NCBI RefSeq assembly: GCF_014205335.1
Contig: NZ_JACHNH010000001.1
Coordinates: 3,714,501 to 3,778,500 of the forward strand
Origin: Amorphoplanes digitatis
Lineage (GTDB): Bacteria; Actinomycetota; Actinomycetes; Mycobacteriales; Micromonosporaceae
Reading direction: 5' to 3'
DNA length: 64,000 bases
A program made the translations under genes and the position numbers. The notes beneath the pieces were generated by a model. It was not told where the DNA came from. It saw only the letters and a program-made list of their open reading frames with translations, and did no database searches. This document shows positions 53,217 through 62,026 of this stretch, one piece after another (within the stretch, counting starts at the first letter, position 1; every line of letters begins with the position of its first letter).

Positions 53217-54695
53217 TCAGCGCAGGCGGATCTCGGCGCTGTTCTGCAGGAAGCTCTGCTGCGACACCGGCACCAGGACCGCGCCGTCGTGGAAGCCGCG
53301 CAGGTCCGTCGCGCCACAGCTGATCATCGTCGCCTTGAGCTTGGCGATGGTCAGGTCGACGTTGTCGTAGAGGCTGCCCGCGTACGGGACGTAGCCGTCG
53401 ACGCCCTCCTCGAAGGTGAGCCGGCTGCCGCCGCCGTGCTCGTACCGCGACACGTTGCGTGCCCGGCTCGAGCCCTCGCCCCAGTACTCCTTGAGGAACT
53501 GGCCGCCGAGGTGCACCAGCGGCGACGGGCTCTCGTCGAAGCGGGCGAAGTAGCGGCCCAGCATGACGAAGTCCGCGCCGAGGGCGAACGCGATCGCCAT
53601 GTGCGAGTCGGTGAGCAGGCCGCCGTCGCAGCACAGCGGCACATAGACGCCGGTCTCCCGGGCGTACGCGTCGCGCTCGGCCGCCACGTCGATCAGGGCG
53701 GAGGCCTGCCCGCGCCCGATGCCCTTCTGCTCGCGGGTGGTGCAGATCGAGCCGCCGCCGATGCCCACCTTGACGAAGTCGGCCCCGGCCTCGGCCAGGT
53801 AGCGGAAGCCGCGGCCGTCGACGACGTTGCCGGCGCCGATCCGCACGTCGTCGCCGTAGTTCTCGCGGACGAAACCGAGCGTCTCCGCCTGCCACACCGA
53901 GTACCCGTCGGACGAGTCGATGCACAGCAGGTCCGCGCCGGCCTCGACGAGCGCGGGGATCCGCTCGCGGTAGTCGTGGGTGTTCACCCCGGCGCCGACC
54001 CGGAAGCGCTTGTCCGCGTCGATCGACTCGTTGCGGAAGCGCTTGTGCAGCTCGTAGTCGCGGCGCAGCACGATCGAGTGCAGCAGGCCGGCGGCGTCGA
54101 CCACGGGCAGCACGTCCAGCCGGTGGTCCCAGATCAGCGTGTTCGCCTCGGACAGGGTCACGCTCGGCGGCGCGGTCACCAGGTCCGCGGCGGCGCGCAT
54201 CCGGGAGGCGACGGAGTCGTCGAGGCCGTGGCGCCGCGGATGGAAGTCGTCCGTGGAGATGAGGCCGACGAACAGGCCGTGCGGGCTGCCGTCGTCGGTG
54301 ACCACGGCGACGTCGCGCTCGGCGGACTCCAGCAGCGCCGACACCTCGCCGAGGGTGGCCGACGGCTTGATGTTGATGTCGGAGAAGCGGAAGCCGGCCT
54401 TGTGCCGCTTGACCGCCTCGACCATGGCGGCCTGCTCCGCGTACGGCTGGTTCTGGTGCACGAAGCTGAGCCCGCCGCACTGTGCCAGGGCGATGGCGAG
54501 CCGCGGCGAGGAGACCGCGCCCATGATCGCGCTGGTCAGCGGGGTGGCGATGCGGATCGGGGAGGTCTCGCCGACCCGGTGGCGCACCAGCGGCGCGCTC
54601 AGGTCGATGTTGTCCGGGGTGCAGGCGGCGGTGGTGAGGCTCGGGACGAGCAGGAATTCATTGAGCGTGCGCGACACTTCGTCGAGGATCTTCAC
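53217..54695 (-). CDS. guaB: IMP dehydrogenase, Tritrichomonas-like clade
   Basis: A 492-residue (beta/alpha)8 enzyme with two CBS domains inserted at about residues 100-220. The catalytic loop is [20 protein letters not shown] with Cys at residue 318, and the flap region has [15 protein letters not shown] with the Arg-Tyr pair. [18 protein letters not shown] and [20 protein letters not shown] match, from memory, the Tritrichomonas foetus IMPDH much better than the usual actinobacterial GuaB. It should oxidise IMP to XMP. A standard guaB is expected elsewhere in the genome, so this would be a second enzyme. Confidence 0.85.
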   Translation of the reverse strand: MKILDEVSRTLNEFLLVPSLTTAACTPDNIDLSAPLVRHRVGETSPIRIATPLTSAIMGAVSSPRLAIALAQCGGLSFVHQNQPYAEQAAMVEAVKRHKAGFRFSDINIKPSATLGEVSALLESAERDVAVVTDDGSPHGLFVGLISTDDFHPRRHGLDDSVASRMRAAADLVTAPPSVTLSEANTLIWDHRLDVLPVVDAAGLLHSIVLRRDYELHKRFRNESIDADKRFRVGAGVNTHDYRERIPALVEAGADLLCIDSSDGYSVWQAETLGFVRENYGDDVRIGAGNVVDGRGFRYLAEAGADFVKVGIGGGSICTTREQKGIGRGQASALIDVAAERDAYARETGVYVPLCCDGGLLTDSHMAIAFALGADFVMLGRYFARFDESPSPLVHLGGQFLKEYWGEGSSRARNVSRYEHGGGSRLTFEEGVDGYVPYAGSLYDNVDLTIAKLKATMISCGATDLRGFHDGAVLVPVSQQSFLQNSAEIRLR

Positions 54696-54751
54696 GAGGC
54701 TCCTGAGCTGTGGGCCGGTCCGACATAAAGGTACGAACCTACCATTGAGCC

Positions 54752-55813
54752 CTATTCAACGTGGGCTTCTATGACCGTGGCCCGGGTCACCCGGTCCAGC
54801 ACGTCGTCGGCCGGGCAGCGGCCGCGCAGCACGTACCGCTCGGTGAAGGCGGCGACCGCGTCGCGGATCTCCCGGGAGACGCCCTGGCGGGCCAGCGCCC
54901 CGTACGCGGCGACGAAGCATTCCCGCGCGGCGGCCGCCAGCTCCGGGTCGGTCAGCGCGTCGCGGGCGGCCCGCTCCCAGAGCCGTGGCGTGCCGGCCAG
55001 CGGCCGGGTCGCGTGCTCCGCCTCGGCGGCCGCGTACGCGTCGTCCAGCAGCGCCGCGGTGACCGCGAGCGGCACCAGCCAGCCGTCGCCGGGCTGGCGG
55101 TCGGCGACGTCGATCTCCAGGTGTCCCCGGGCGGCGACCGGCGGCCGCAGCGCCGCGAGGTGCCGGTCGAGGTCCGCGGCGCCCGGCCGGTCGGCCGGCG
55201 CGCGGCGGGTCAACTCCCGGAACGTGTGCCCGCCGCTGGGCGAGTCCAGCACCAGTGCCGTCCAGGCGGCCCGCGGGTCGGCGCCGGGCGGCGCGGACGG
55301 CAGGTCGCGGCGCAGGGCCTGGCGGACGCTGCGCCAGCCGGTCGGCCGGCCGTGCCGCAGCGGGGCGTTGGCGAACGCCGCGGCCAGCACCGGCGCGACC
55401 GCGTGCGCGAGCTGCCACCGCCGGCCCAGCCCGTACGGCCCGGCGCCGTCGACGCCGGCCTCGAGCCCGACCCGGATGCCCGCTGTCCCCGGTTCGGCCG
55501 CACCGGCGGCCTCGTCCGGCGCGGACGCACCGATCAGCGGCAGCGACATCCGCAGGTCCTCGGTCATCCGCGCGGCGCTCGACTCGATACCGGGCGAGGG
55601 CGGCCCGCTGACCGTCACGATCCGTGCCGACCGGGCGGTCAGGAAGCCGTGCCGCAGCGGCCGGCGCTCACCCGGCGTCCCGCCCGGGTCGGCCGACGGG
55701 ACGGGCTCGTCGAGGAGCAGGTCGACGGCGAGCCCGACGAAGCCGGGCATACCGGGTGCGAATGCGGTGTCGGCGACGAGGCGCTCCGCGGCCGACTCGG
55801 ACAGCGAGGTCAT
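54752..55813 (-). CDS. EgtA-like glutamate-cysteine ligase homologue, probably inactive
   Basis: A 353-residue protein. The middle and C-terminal parts match actinobacterial Egt[41 protein letters not shown] and [14 protein letters not shown]. But where EgtA has the catalytic ExE in VGVELEW this protein reads VGLAVDLLL, and the TxEPGGQxELS motif is reduced to TVSGPPSPG. It is also shorter than EgtA (about 420). It is thus unlikely to make gamma-glutamylcysteine and may be a structural or regulatory derivative. No egtB-E genes are nearby. Confidence 0.75.
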   Translation of the reverse strand: MTSLSESAAERLVADTAFAPGMPGFVGLAVDLLLDEPVPSADPGGTPGERRPLRHGFLTARSARIVTVSGPPSPGIESSAARMTEDLRMSLPLIGASAPDEAAGAAEPGTAGIRVGLEAGVDGAGPYGLGRRWQLAHAVAPVLAAAFANAPLRHGRPTGWRSVRQALRRDLPSAPPGADPRAAWTALVLDSPSGGHTFRELTRRAPADRPGAADLDRHLAALRPPVAARGHLEIDVADRQPGDGWLVPLAVTAALLDDAYAAAEAEHATRPLAGTPRLWERAARDALTDPELAAAARECFVAAYGALARQGVSREIRDAVAAFTERYVLRGRCPADDVLDRVTRATVIEAHVE

Positions 55814-55993
55814 CGCGCCATCCTACTCATCCGACAGGAATTGTAGGTTTCGTGGCCGTGCCGCTGTCGTTTCGCCGCTGGCCGGGCCCGCGACCAGGCA
55901 ATTCAGGGTCGCTGGGATTTTGGTCACCACGGATTCCGGTGGCGTTTACCGGCTGTTACCCTGGCCCGGCTTTGTCGCGGGAGGAGAAACGGT

Positions 55994-57085
55994 ATGCGTA
56001 GGAAGCTGGTGGCGGTCGCCACGGCGGGTCTGCTGACCCTGGGTGGCCTGGCCGGCTGCGACGACGACGATGCCGCCACCGCCTCCGGCGGCGTGGGCAA
56101 GGTCGGCGTGATCCTGCCGGACACCACGACGTCGCAGCGCTGGGGCAGTGACGATCCGAAGCTGCTCAAGGCCGCCTTCGAGGCCGCCGACGTGCCCGTC
56201 GACATCCGCAACGCGCAGGGTGACGTGGCGAACTTCGCCAAGATCGCCGACGAGATGATCGCCGGCGGCGCCAAGGTCTTGATGATCGTGAGCCTGGACT
56301 CGGTGAGCGGCCGGGCCGTGCTCGAGAAGGCGAAGGCCGCCGGCGTCAAGACCATCGACTACGACCGGCTCACCCTCAACGGCGGCGCGGACTACCACGT
56401 CAGCTTCGACAACGTCGAGGTCGGCCGGTTGCAGGGCCAGGGCCTGGTCAAGTGCCTGAAGGCCAAGGGCGTCCAGAACCCGCGCATCGTCTACCTCAAC
56501 GGCGCTCCCACGGACAACAACGCGACCCTCTTCCGGGAGGGCTACGACGAGATCCTCCAGGCGAAGTACGACGAGGGCACCTACCTCAAGGGCCCGGAGC
56601 AGTCGGTTCCCCGCTGGAACAACGACGACGGCCGGTTCATCTTCGAGCAGATGTGGTCGCAGACCGAGGGCAAGATCGACGGCGTTCTCGCCGCCAACGA
56701 CGGCCTCGGCAACGCCGCCATCACCGTGCTCAAGCGCGAGCGCGTGAACGGCACGATCCCGGTCACCGGCCAGGACGCCGAGACGCAGGGCCTCCAGAAC
56801 ATCCTCGCCGGCGACCAGTGCATGACGGTCTACAAGCCGATCAAGAAGGAGGCCGACGCGGCGGCCAAGCTCGCGATCAGCCTGTTCCGGGGCGAGCGGG
56901 CCACCGACGCCGACAGCCGGGTCAAGGACCCGGAGTCGGGCGGCTACGTGGACGCGGTGCTGCTGAAGCCGACGGCGATCTTCAAGAAGGACGTCGGCAA
57001 GGTGATCGCCGACGGCTTCGTCAGCCGGCGGACCGTCTGCACCGGCGCCTACGCCGCGTTCTGCACCGCGAACGGCATCGCATAG
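55994..57085 (+). CDS. XylF-like sugar-binding lipoprotein
   Basis: A 363-residue type I binding protein. Lipobox LAGC, then VGVILPDTTTSQRWGSDDPK, AKVLMIVSLDSVSGRAVLEK and IDYDRLTLNGGADYHVSFDN are characteristic of D-xylose-binding proteins, as are VLAANDGLGNAAITVLK and PVTGQDAE. ATG 55994 with GGGAGGAG upstream. No permease or ATPase gene is next to it. The gene at 57088 follows after 2 bp, so they are probably co-transcribed. Confidence 0.9.
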   Translation: MRRKLVAVATAGLLTLGGLAGCDDDDAATASGGVGKVGVILPDTTTSQRWGSDDPKLLKAAFEAADVPVDIRNAQGDVANFAKIADEMIAGGAKVLMIVSLDSVSGRAVLEKAKAAGVKTIDYDRLTLNGGADYHVSFDNVEVGRLQGQGLVKCLKAKGVQNPRIVYLNGAPTDNNATLFREGYDEILQAKYDEGTYLKGPEQSVPRWNNDDGRFIFEQMWSQTEGKIDGVLAANDGLGNAAITVLKRERVNGTIPVTGQDAETQGLQNILAGDQCMTVYKPIKKEADAAAKLAISLFRGERATDADSRVKDPESGGYVDAVLLKPTAIFKKDVGKVIADGFVSRRTVCTGAYAAFCTANGIA

Positions 57086-57087
57086 CG

Positions 57088-57759
57088 GTGAGCCCGGCCG
57101 GCGTGCTGGTGCGGTGGTACGAGCGGCGGGACCGCTCGCCGGACATCGTCGCCCGCTGGCTCGGCGCCGCCCGGGCGCACCTTCCGGAGGCGGTGCCGCG
57201 CCGGTTCGGAGACACGGAACCGCTGCGCGGCCGGTTCGACCGGGGCGGCACCGAGGCGCTCGCGCGGGCACACGCGAGCGCGGACTCGATCCTGCTGCTG
57301 GCCGGCACCCCGCCGGTGCACGACGCGACGCTCGCCGCCGCGCCGGCGCGACGCCATGGCCCGATCGCCGTGCACTCCCTGCACGCGGCGTCGCACCCCG
57401 GCGACGACCACCTGCTCCGATTCGCGCTCGCACTGACCCACCCCGGCACGGTGTACGTGTCCGCCTCGGCCGACGGCGGTGGGGAGCCCTATCTCGCCCC
57501 GATGGGCGACTGGTCGGGGTTGCCGCCGGAGCCGCCGAGCTGGTGCTGGCTCGGCGGGGCCTACGCCCGGCTCGCCGGGCCGCACCTCGCCGCGGAGCCG
57601 GTAGCGGGCGGCCTGCTCTACACGGGCGGGCCCTGGGTGCCCGCGCCCTTGCGCGCCCGGCTGTCGGAGATCGATCCCGCCCGCCGGCACGCCGCCCGGA
57701 TGCCGAGGGGCCTGCGCCGCTCCACCCTGCGGCTGATCGCCGACGGCCTCTCCCGATAG
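57088..57759 (+). CDS. Hypothetical protein downstream of XylF-like gene
   Basis: A 223-residue protein starting at GTG 57088, two bases after the previous stop. It contains ARWLGAARAHLPEAVPRRFG, a region rich in Pro/Gly (LAPMGDWSGLPPEPPSWCWL) and a basic C-terminus (RMPRGLRRSTLRLIADGLSR). No signal peptide or membrane helix is evident. I do not recognise the family. Coupling suggests co-expression with the binding protein, but not a function. Confidence 0.65.
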   Translation: MSPAGVLVRWYERRDRSPDIVARWLGAARAHLPEAVPRRFGDTEPLRGRFDRGGTEALARAHASADSILLLAGTPPVHDATLAAAPARRHGPIAVHSLHAASHPGDDHLLRFALALTHPGTVYVSASADGGGEPYLAPMGDWSGLPPEPPSWCWLGGAYARLAGPHLAAEPVAGGLLYTGGPWVPAPLRARLSEIDPARRHAARMPRGLRRSTLRLIADGLSR

Positions 57760-58005
57760 CGCCGCCACCCCCCGTTCGAACCAGCGCGGTAGGCGGATCT
57801 CCACCCGGGGCGGTAGCGGGCCGTGCGGGTACCGCGCCGGTCACCGATGTCTGTCGATTGATTGCCGGTATCACGCGGCGTGGTGCGCCCGGGGTTTACC
57901 GGCAAGATGCCGCGCCGGTCTGACGACCGGCCCGCCCGCCGCTGCCAGGCTTTGCGGCACGCCTCGCGAACACATCGCGGCGGCGCAACGGGAGGGGAGA
58001 CGAAC
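57760..58005. other. Intergenic interval
   Basis: No gene supported. It should contain the promoter of the small secreted protein at 58006; I see no strong consensus boxes. Confidence 0.3.
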
Positions 58006-58453
58006 ATGCTCACGATGGCCAGGGGTGCCGCGATGAGTCTCGGCATCACCGCGCTCACGGTGCTCGGGTTGGCCGGCACGGCCGACGCCGCGGCGACCTC
58101 GCGCCGGGACGTCTGCTTCCCCGGAGCCTGCGGTAGCGGGACCATCGCCTGGGGCGGCCCGAGCCCCACGGGCGCCGGGGTGAAGCTATCGGTCCGGGAC
58201 ACCCGGTGCGACAAGAAGAAGCACACCGCCAGGATCCGGATCAAGGCGCACGGCTACAGCCCGGCGAGCAACAAGGTCTACACGTACAAGGGACCGTGGC
58301 ACTACGACAAGAGCTGCAAGGGCAGCAAGCCGGTCGCCTGGAGCAACCCTGTTCTACCGGGACGACAACGGGATCATGGACATCGCCATCGAGATCTGTG
58401 AGACCGGCGTCAAGTGCGTCACCTCGTCCTACATGGACAACCCCTACAAGTAG
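58006..58453 (+). pseudogene. Small secreted Cys-containing protein, frameshifted
   Basis: ATG 58006, with a strong GGAGGGGA site, starts a signal peptide (AMSLGITALTVLGLAGTADA), then a mature domain with RRDVCFPGACGSG, DTRCDKKKHTARIRIKAHGY and HYDKSCKGSKPVAW. Near 58349 the frame must shift by one base to continue as LFYRDDNGIMDIAIEICETG and VKCVTSSYMDNPYK, ending TAG 58453. Without the shift the protein ends at 58401 in a His/Arg tail of no sense. Six Cys are spread over both parts, suggesting a disulfide-bonded fold. Function unknown. Confidence 0.65.
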
Positions 58454-58465
58454 GCGCGGGGGGTC

Positions 58466-58510
58466 GTGGTGGGTGTCAGGGAACGGCGACGATTCCCTGA
58501 CACCCACCAC
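58466..58510. terminator. Long perfect hairpin terminator
   Basis: GTGGTGGGTGTCAGGGAA (58466-58483) pairs perfectly with TTCCCTGACACCCACCAC (58493-58510), an 18-bp stem with a 9-nt loop. It lies 13 bp after the secreted-protein stop and 57 bp from the end of the convergent decarboxylase gene, so it can serve both. Confidence 0.85.
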
Positions 58511-58567
58511 TGTGTCCTGGCGGTACCGGACCGGTGCCGCGGCCCGGCCGCCTGCCAGGATCGGTCC

Positions 58568-59710
58568 TCAGATCACCCGGACCTGCGGCTGGGCGAATCC
58601 GTTGAAGCGGGAGGCGTAGACCGTCGTGTACGCGCCGGCCGAGCCGATGTGCACCTCGTCGCCCTCGCGCAGGTCCGCGGAGAGCGGCACGTCCCGGGCG
58701 TACGTGTCCTGGCCGTCACAGGTCGGCCCGGTCACGTGGAACCGGCGCCGGTCGGCCGAGCCGCGGTTGTCCCAGATCGGATAGCGCAGGCCGCCGCCCG
58801 ACTCGAGGACCTCCATCATCCCGTTGAAGACGCCGAGGTCGGTGTGTACCCAGTGGCCAGAGGGCCGCTGCGCGATACCGATCACCCGGCACCGGAACGT
58901 GCCGGCCTCGGCGACGATGCAGCGGCCCGGCTCGGCGAAGACCTCCACCGGGTACGGCAGCTGGGCGATACCGGCCGCCGCGGCGCGCCCGAACACCGCC
59001 AGCGCGGGCACCGGCCGGTCGTAGGACGCGGGGAAGCCGCCGCCGAGGTCGACCATCTGGAGGCGGATGCCCGCGCTGATCAGTCTCGACAGCACGGTGT
59101 ACACGTCCGCCAGCGGCGCCTCGAGCGCGGACGGCCGCAGCGACTGCGAGCCGATGTGGAACGTGATCCCGTACGGGACCAGCCCGAGGTCGCGGGCGCG
59201 GACGAGCAGGTCGATCGCGCCGCGGGCGTCCACGCCGAACTTGCCCTCGCTCGGCACCACGCTGGCCGCGGCGCCGGTGGCGAGCCGGGCGTACACGCAG
59301 CTGCCCGGCGCCTCCTCGGCCACCCGGTGCAGTTCCTCCCGGGAGTCGACCGCGAACCGGTACACCCCGGTGCGGGCCGCCTGCCTGGTCTGTTCGCGCG
59401 CGCGTACCGGATTACTGAAGATCAGATCCTGTCCGCGCACTCCGAGGGTTCTGAGAATCTTGATTTCTTCGATGGATGCGACCTCGAAACGCGATCCCGC
59501 CCGGTGCAGCACCCGCAGGACACCGGGGTCGGTATTGCATTTCGTGGCATAGAAGGGCCGCACCTGGGGAAATGCGTTTCGGAATTCGTCAAGGGCGGCG
59601 ACGATGCGCGCGGCCCTCATCTCGAGCAGTGGCACCCCGGGCAGGGGAGGGGTGCCGGGTGTTCCGGCCTCCGGATCGGCTTCCGGAGAATGGGGAGATA
59701 TGGTGCGCAA
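58568..59710 (-). CDS. PLP-dependent decarboxylase (ornithine/diaminopimelate-decarboxylase fold)
   Basis: A 380-residue fold-type III enzyme. The PLP Lys is in RPFYATKCNTDPGVLR, the phosphate-binding Gly loop in QMVDLGGGFPASYD and VFAEPGRCIVAEAG, and the active-site Cys in GPTCDGQDTY. The spacing and GPTCD motif fit eukaryotic-type ornithine decarboxylases more than LysA. The start is TTG 59710, with AAAGGGG eight bases upstream. It would make a polyamine such as putrescine; substrate not certain. Confidence 0.87.
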   Translation of the reverse strand: MRTISPHSPEADPEAGTPGTPPLPGVPLLEMRAARIVAALDEFRNAFPQVRPFYATKCNTDPGVLRVLHRAGSRFEVASIEEIKILRTLGVRGQDLIFSNPVRAREQTRQAARTGVYRFAVDSREELHRVAEEAPGSCVYARLATGAAASVVPSEGKFGVDARGAIDLLVRARDLGLVPYGITFHIGSQSLRPSALEAPLADVYTVLSRLISAGIRLQMVDLGGGFPASYDRPVPALAVFGRAAAAGIAQLPYPVEVFAEPGRCIVAEAGTFRCRVIGIAQRPSGHWVHTDLGVFNGMMEVLESGGGLRYPIWDNRGSADRRRFHVTGPTCDGQDTYARDVPLSADLREGDEVHIGSAGAYTTVYASRFNGFAQPQVRVI

Positions 59711-59992
59711 CGGGAGACCCCTTTACGCTGGGTTATCGGTTAACTCCTGAGCGTACACCCCGTATATGGCCCGGTGAATACCCCCGGTGTGCCGAGAATT
59801 GCCTGCCCAGGGGCCGGAAAGCTGGTTCGGGGCGCCCGGCCGGGCGCCCCGAACTTCACTACCGCACGGATCCGATGGCACGCAATCCGAAAGCCGCTGA
59901 CAGTCGTTTCACTATCTTGAAACGGATCATGCATCGGTGGAAGTTGATTTTGATTCACTACTTCCCATCGTCACGCACCGATCGGTATTCTC
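59711..59992. other. Intergenic region with 30-bp palindrome
   Basis: Between divergent-to-tandem minus-strand genes. Apart from the palindrome at 59825-59854 and the decarboxylase's promoter region nothing is recognisable; 59880-59990 is AT-richer. Confidence 0.35.
59825..59854. terminator. Perfect 30-bp palindrome, likely terminator of DUF397 operon
   Basis: GTTCGGGGCGCCCGG followed directly by its reverse complement. It lies about 140 bp downstream of the DUF397 stop on the minus strand and upstream of the decarboxylase. Confidence 0.6.
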
Positions 59993-60208
59993 TCACGTGT
60001 TCAGATCAAACTCGCCGCTCTTGGCTGAGTTGACAAACTCAGTCCAGTTTGACGGGTTGAAGATGAGAGCTGGACCCGTAGGGTTCTTGCTGTCGCGAAC
60101 GGCAACGACTGTGTCGAGGAATGCGACCTCGACACAGTTGTTGCCGCCGTTTCCGTTGCTGCGACTGCTTTTCTTCCACACGGCAGCGTTGAGATGGTGC
60201 GCAGGCAT
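59993..60208 (-). CDS. DUF397 protein
   Basis: A 71-residue protein of the DUF397 family: AAVWKKSSRSNGNGGNNCVE and VAVRDSKNPTGPALIF are the family signature. ATG 60208 is chosen because GGAGG lies eight bases upstream. DUF397 genes almost always follow an XRE-DUF5753 regulator in actinomycetes, as here. Such pairs control morphological or secondary-metabolism traits (for example WhiJ/BldB-related systems), and the small protein is thought to antagonise the regulator. Confidence 0.92.
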   Translation of the reverse strand: MPAHHLNAAVWKKSSRSNGNGGNNCVEVAFLDTVVAVRDSKNPTGPALIFNPSNWTEFVNSAKSGEFDLNT

Positions 60209-60267
60209 GCCAAGCACCTCCCTTCAATATGCGGTTGTAGTTCCCACTGCGCGTCTCCCGCGCAGGC

Positions 60268-61113
60268 CTAACGAAGCAGACCCTCGATCATCTTGATCGT
60301 CAGACGACTGTCGAGGGCTTTGGCGCTCAGTCGCTCGAACTCGTCTCGGTAGCGGGCGACCTCTGAATGTTGCTCTTCGTAGTAGTCTCCCGCAAGACCC
60401 TCTAGGTAAACTACATCCAAATGAGTGGTCTCCCGGAACTCTAAAAGCGCTGCTGAGCCCCCCAGGAAGGGATGTTCGCCGGCGTCGAACGGCAAGATCT
60501 GCACAGTTACCGTCGGTAGTTGGGCAGTGTCTAACAGATGCCTCAGCTGTTCATTCATGACGTCCGGGCCGCCGACCACGCGGCGCACCGCCGATTCGTC
60601 GATGATGGCGACCAGGGTCAGCGGGTTCGGGGCGGTCAGCCGGCCCTGCCGCTTCAGGCGCAGCGCGACCCGGCGATCGATGTGGTGCGGCGGGTCGGAG
60701 GCGCGGCCGGTGCGCATCAGCGCACGCATGTATGCCTCGGTCTGCAGCGGGCCCGGAATCAGCACGGGCTCCCACGCGCGCAGGACGGACGCCTCCGCCT
60801 CGAGTCCGACGAAGTTGCCGGGGCGCATGATGTCGCGGTAGTCCGTCCACCATGTCCGCTCCCGGGAGAGCCGGGCCAGCGCCATGAGCGCCTCCCGGTA
60901 GGCCTCGTCCTCGACGCCGTACAGCGTGAGCAGGTCCTTCACGTCGCGCGCGGTCACGGCCACGCGCGCGGTCTCAATCCTGGTCACCTTCGCCGCGTGC
61001 CATTCGAAGTGGCGTCCGACGATCTCCTGGGTCAGTCCCGCTGCCTCGCGGCACCGCTTCAGCTCGGCCCCCAGGCGGCGCCGCCGCAGGGTGGGACCCT
61101 CGTCAGTGGCCAA
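60268..61113 (-). CDS. XRE-family regulator with DUF5753 domain
   Basis: A 281-residue regulator: N-terminal helix-turn-helix (LKRCREAAGLTQEIVGRHFE, WHAAKVTRIETARVAVTARD) and a DUF5753 domain (residues about 90-275; WEPVLIPGPLQTEAYMRALM and LPTVTVQILPFDAGEHPFLG). TTG 61113 with GAGGGGG upstream is preferred; the frame is open to ATG 61182. It pairs with the DUF397 gene 59 bp downstream. The ligand or signal is unknown. Confidence 0.9.
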   Translation of the reverse strand: MATDEGPTLRRRRLGAELKRCREAAGLTQEIVGRHFEWHAAKVTRIETARVAVTARDVKDLLTLYGVEDEAYREALMALARLSRERTWWTDYRDIMRPGNFVGLEAEASVLRAWEPVLIPGPLQTEAYMRALMRTGRASDPPHHIDRRVALRLKRQGRLTAPNPLTLVAIIDESAVRRVVGGPDVMNEQLRHLLDTAQLPTVTVQILPFDAGEHPFLGGSAALLEFRETTHLDVVYLEGLAGDYYEEQHSEVARYRDEFERLSAKALDSRLTIKMIEGLLR

Positions 61114-61325
61114 TGTGGCCCCCTCGGTTCTCGGGTAGGGATACACGTTCAGCACCGTCCCATGCTCCGCCAAGAACATCACACTCGGATTCCGAGTCTA
61201 GTACTTCTTGTGTTGACCTTAGAGCTGGGTACATGATGCGCGAGACAAGGAGTAAGTGCGATGTATACGGGCAGTTGTTGCTGCCCACGACGTATCTCAT
61301 GTCGATGTGTCTAGGGAGTGGCGGC

Positions 61326-61964
61326 GTGCTGGCTGACCAGTTCTACTTGATCGCTCACGAGGATCGGACCGGCCGATCGCGGCTGCATCCGCGGGCCACC
61401 GGTATCGGTCTGGCTGCGTCATTACTCGGCGAGCTTATCCTCGACAACCGGCTCCGTATCTTCGCGGGTGACTTGGAGATCGTGAGCAACCATCCGCCCC
61501 GCGACGCCCTCACCCATTCCATTCTCGACCTGCTGATAGCTCAGCCGCAGCACCGCGATGTGCGTACGTGGCTGGCCTATCTGTCGCAGGACGCGGCGGT
61601 CCGGGTGGGCGAGCGGCTGGAGCGTTGCGGCGCGGTCGAATCGGTGACCCGGCGGCGGATGCTGAGCACACAGACGTTCTACATGCCCAACAACGAGCTG
61701 CAGCGCAACGCGGCGGCCTGGGCGCCCATGCGGCTGGCGAACATCCTGGTCCGCGGCATGGACATGTCGCTCGGCGACCGGGTGCTGGCCGGCCTCGTCG
61801 CCGCGACCGGACTCACCCGCCACGTGCTGTGGGACTTCGAGGCGCATCGTTCCGCGCTCACCGTGTTGCCCAACACGGTGGCGTCACTACCAGAGGACCT
61901 GCGACAGCTCATCGAGTACACCGAGTCCAGCGTCGGCTCGGTGCTGGCCGTCGGCCGTCGGTGA
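61326..61964 (+). CDS. GPP34-family phosphoprotein
   Basis: A 212-residue protein of the GOLPH3/VPS74 (GPP34) fold found widely in actinomycetes. LADQFYLIAHEDRTGRSRLH, RATGIGLAASLLGELILDNR and LAGLVAATGLTRHVLWDFEA are typical. GTG 61326 is used because GGGAG precedes it; the frame is open upstream. Eukaryotic relatives bind phosphoinositides; the bacterial role is not established. It diverges from the XRE gene and lies 62 bp before the permease gene. Confidence 0.87.
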   Translation: MLADQFYLIAHEDRTGRSRLHPRATGIGLAASLLGELILDNRLRIFAGDLEIVSNHPPRDALTHSILDLLIAQPQHRDVRTWLAYLSQDAAVRVGERLERCGAVESVTRRRMLSTQTFYMPNNELQRNAAAWAPMRLANILVRGMDMSLGDRVLAGLVAATGLTRHVLWDFEAHRSALTVLPNTVASLPEDLRQLIEYTESSVGSVLAVGRR

Positions 61965-62026
61965 GCTCTCGCGGGCGGCACCACCGCCGACCGGACAACT
62001 TCGATCAATGGGCCGGGAGGCTGTTG

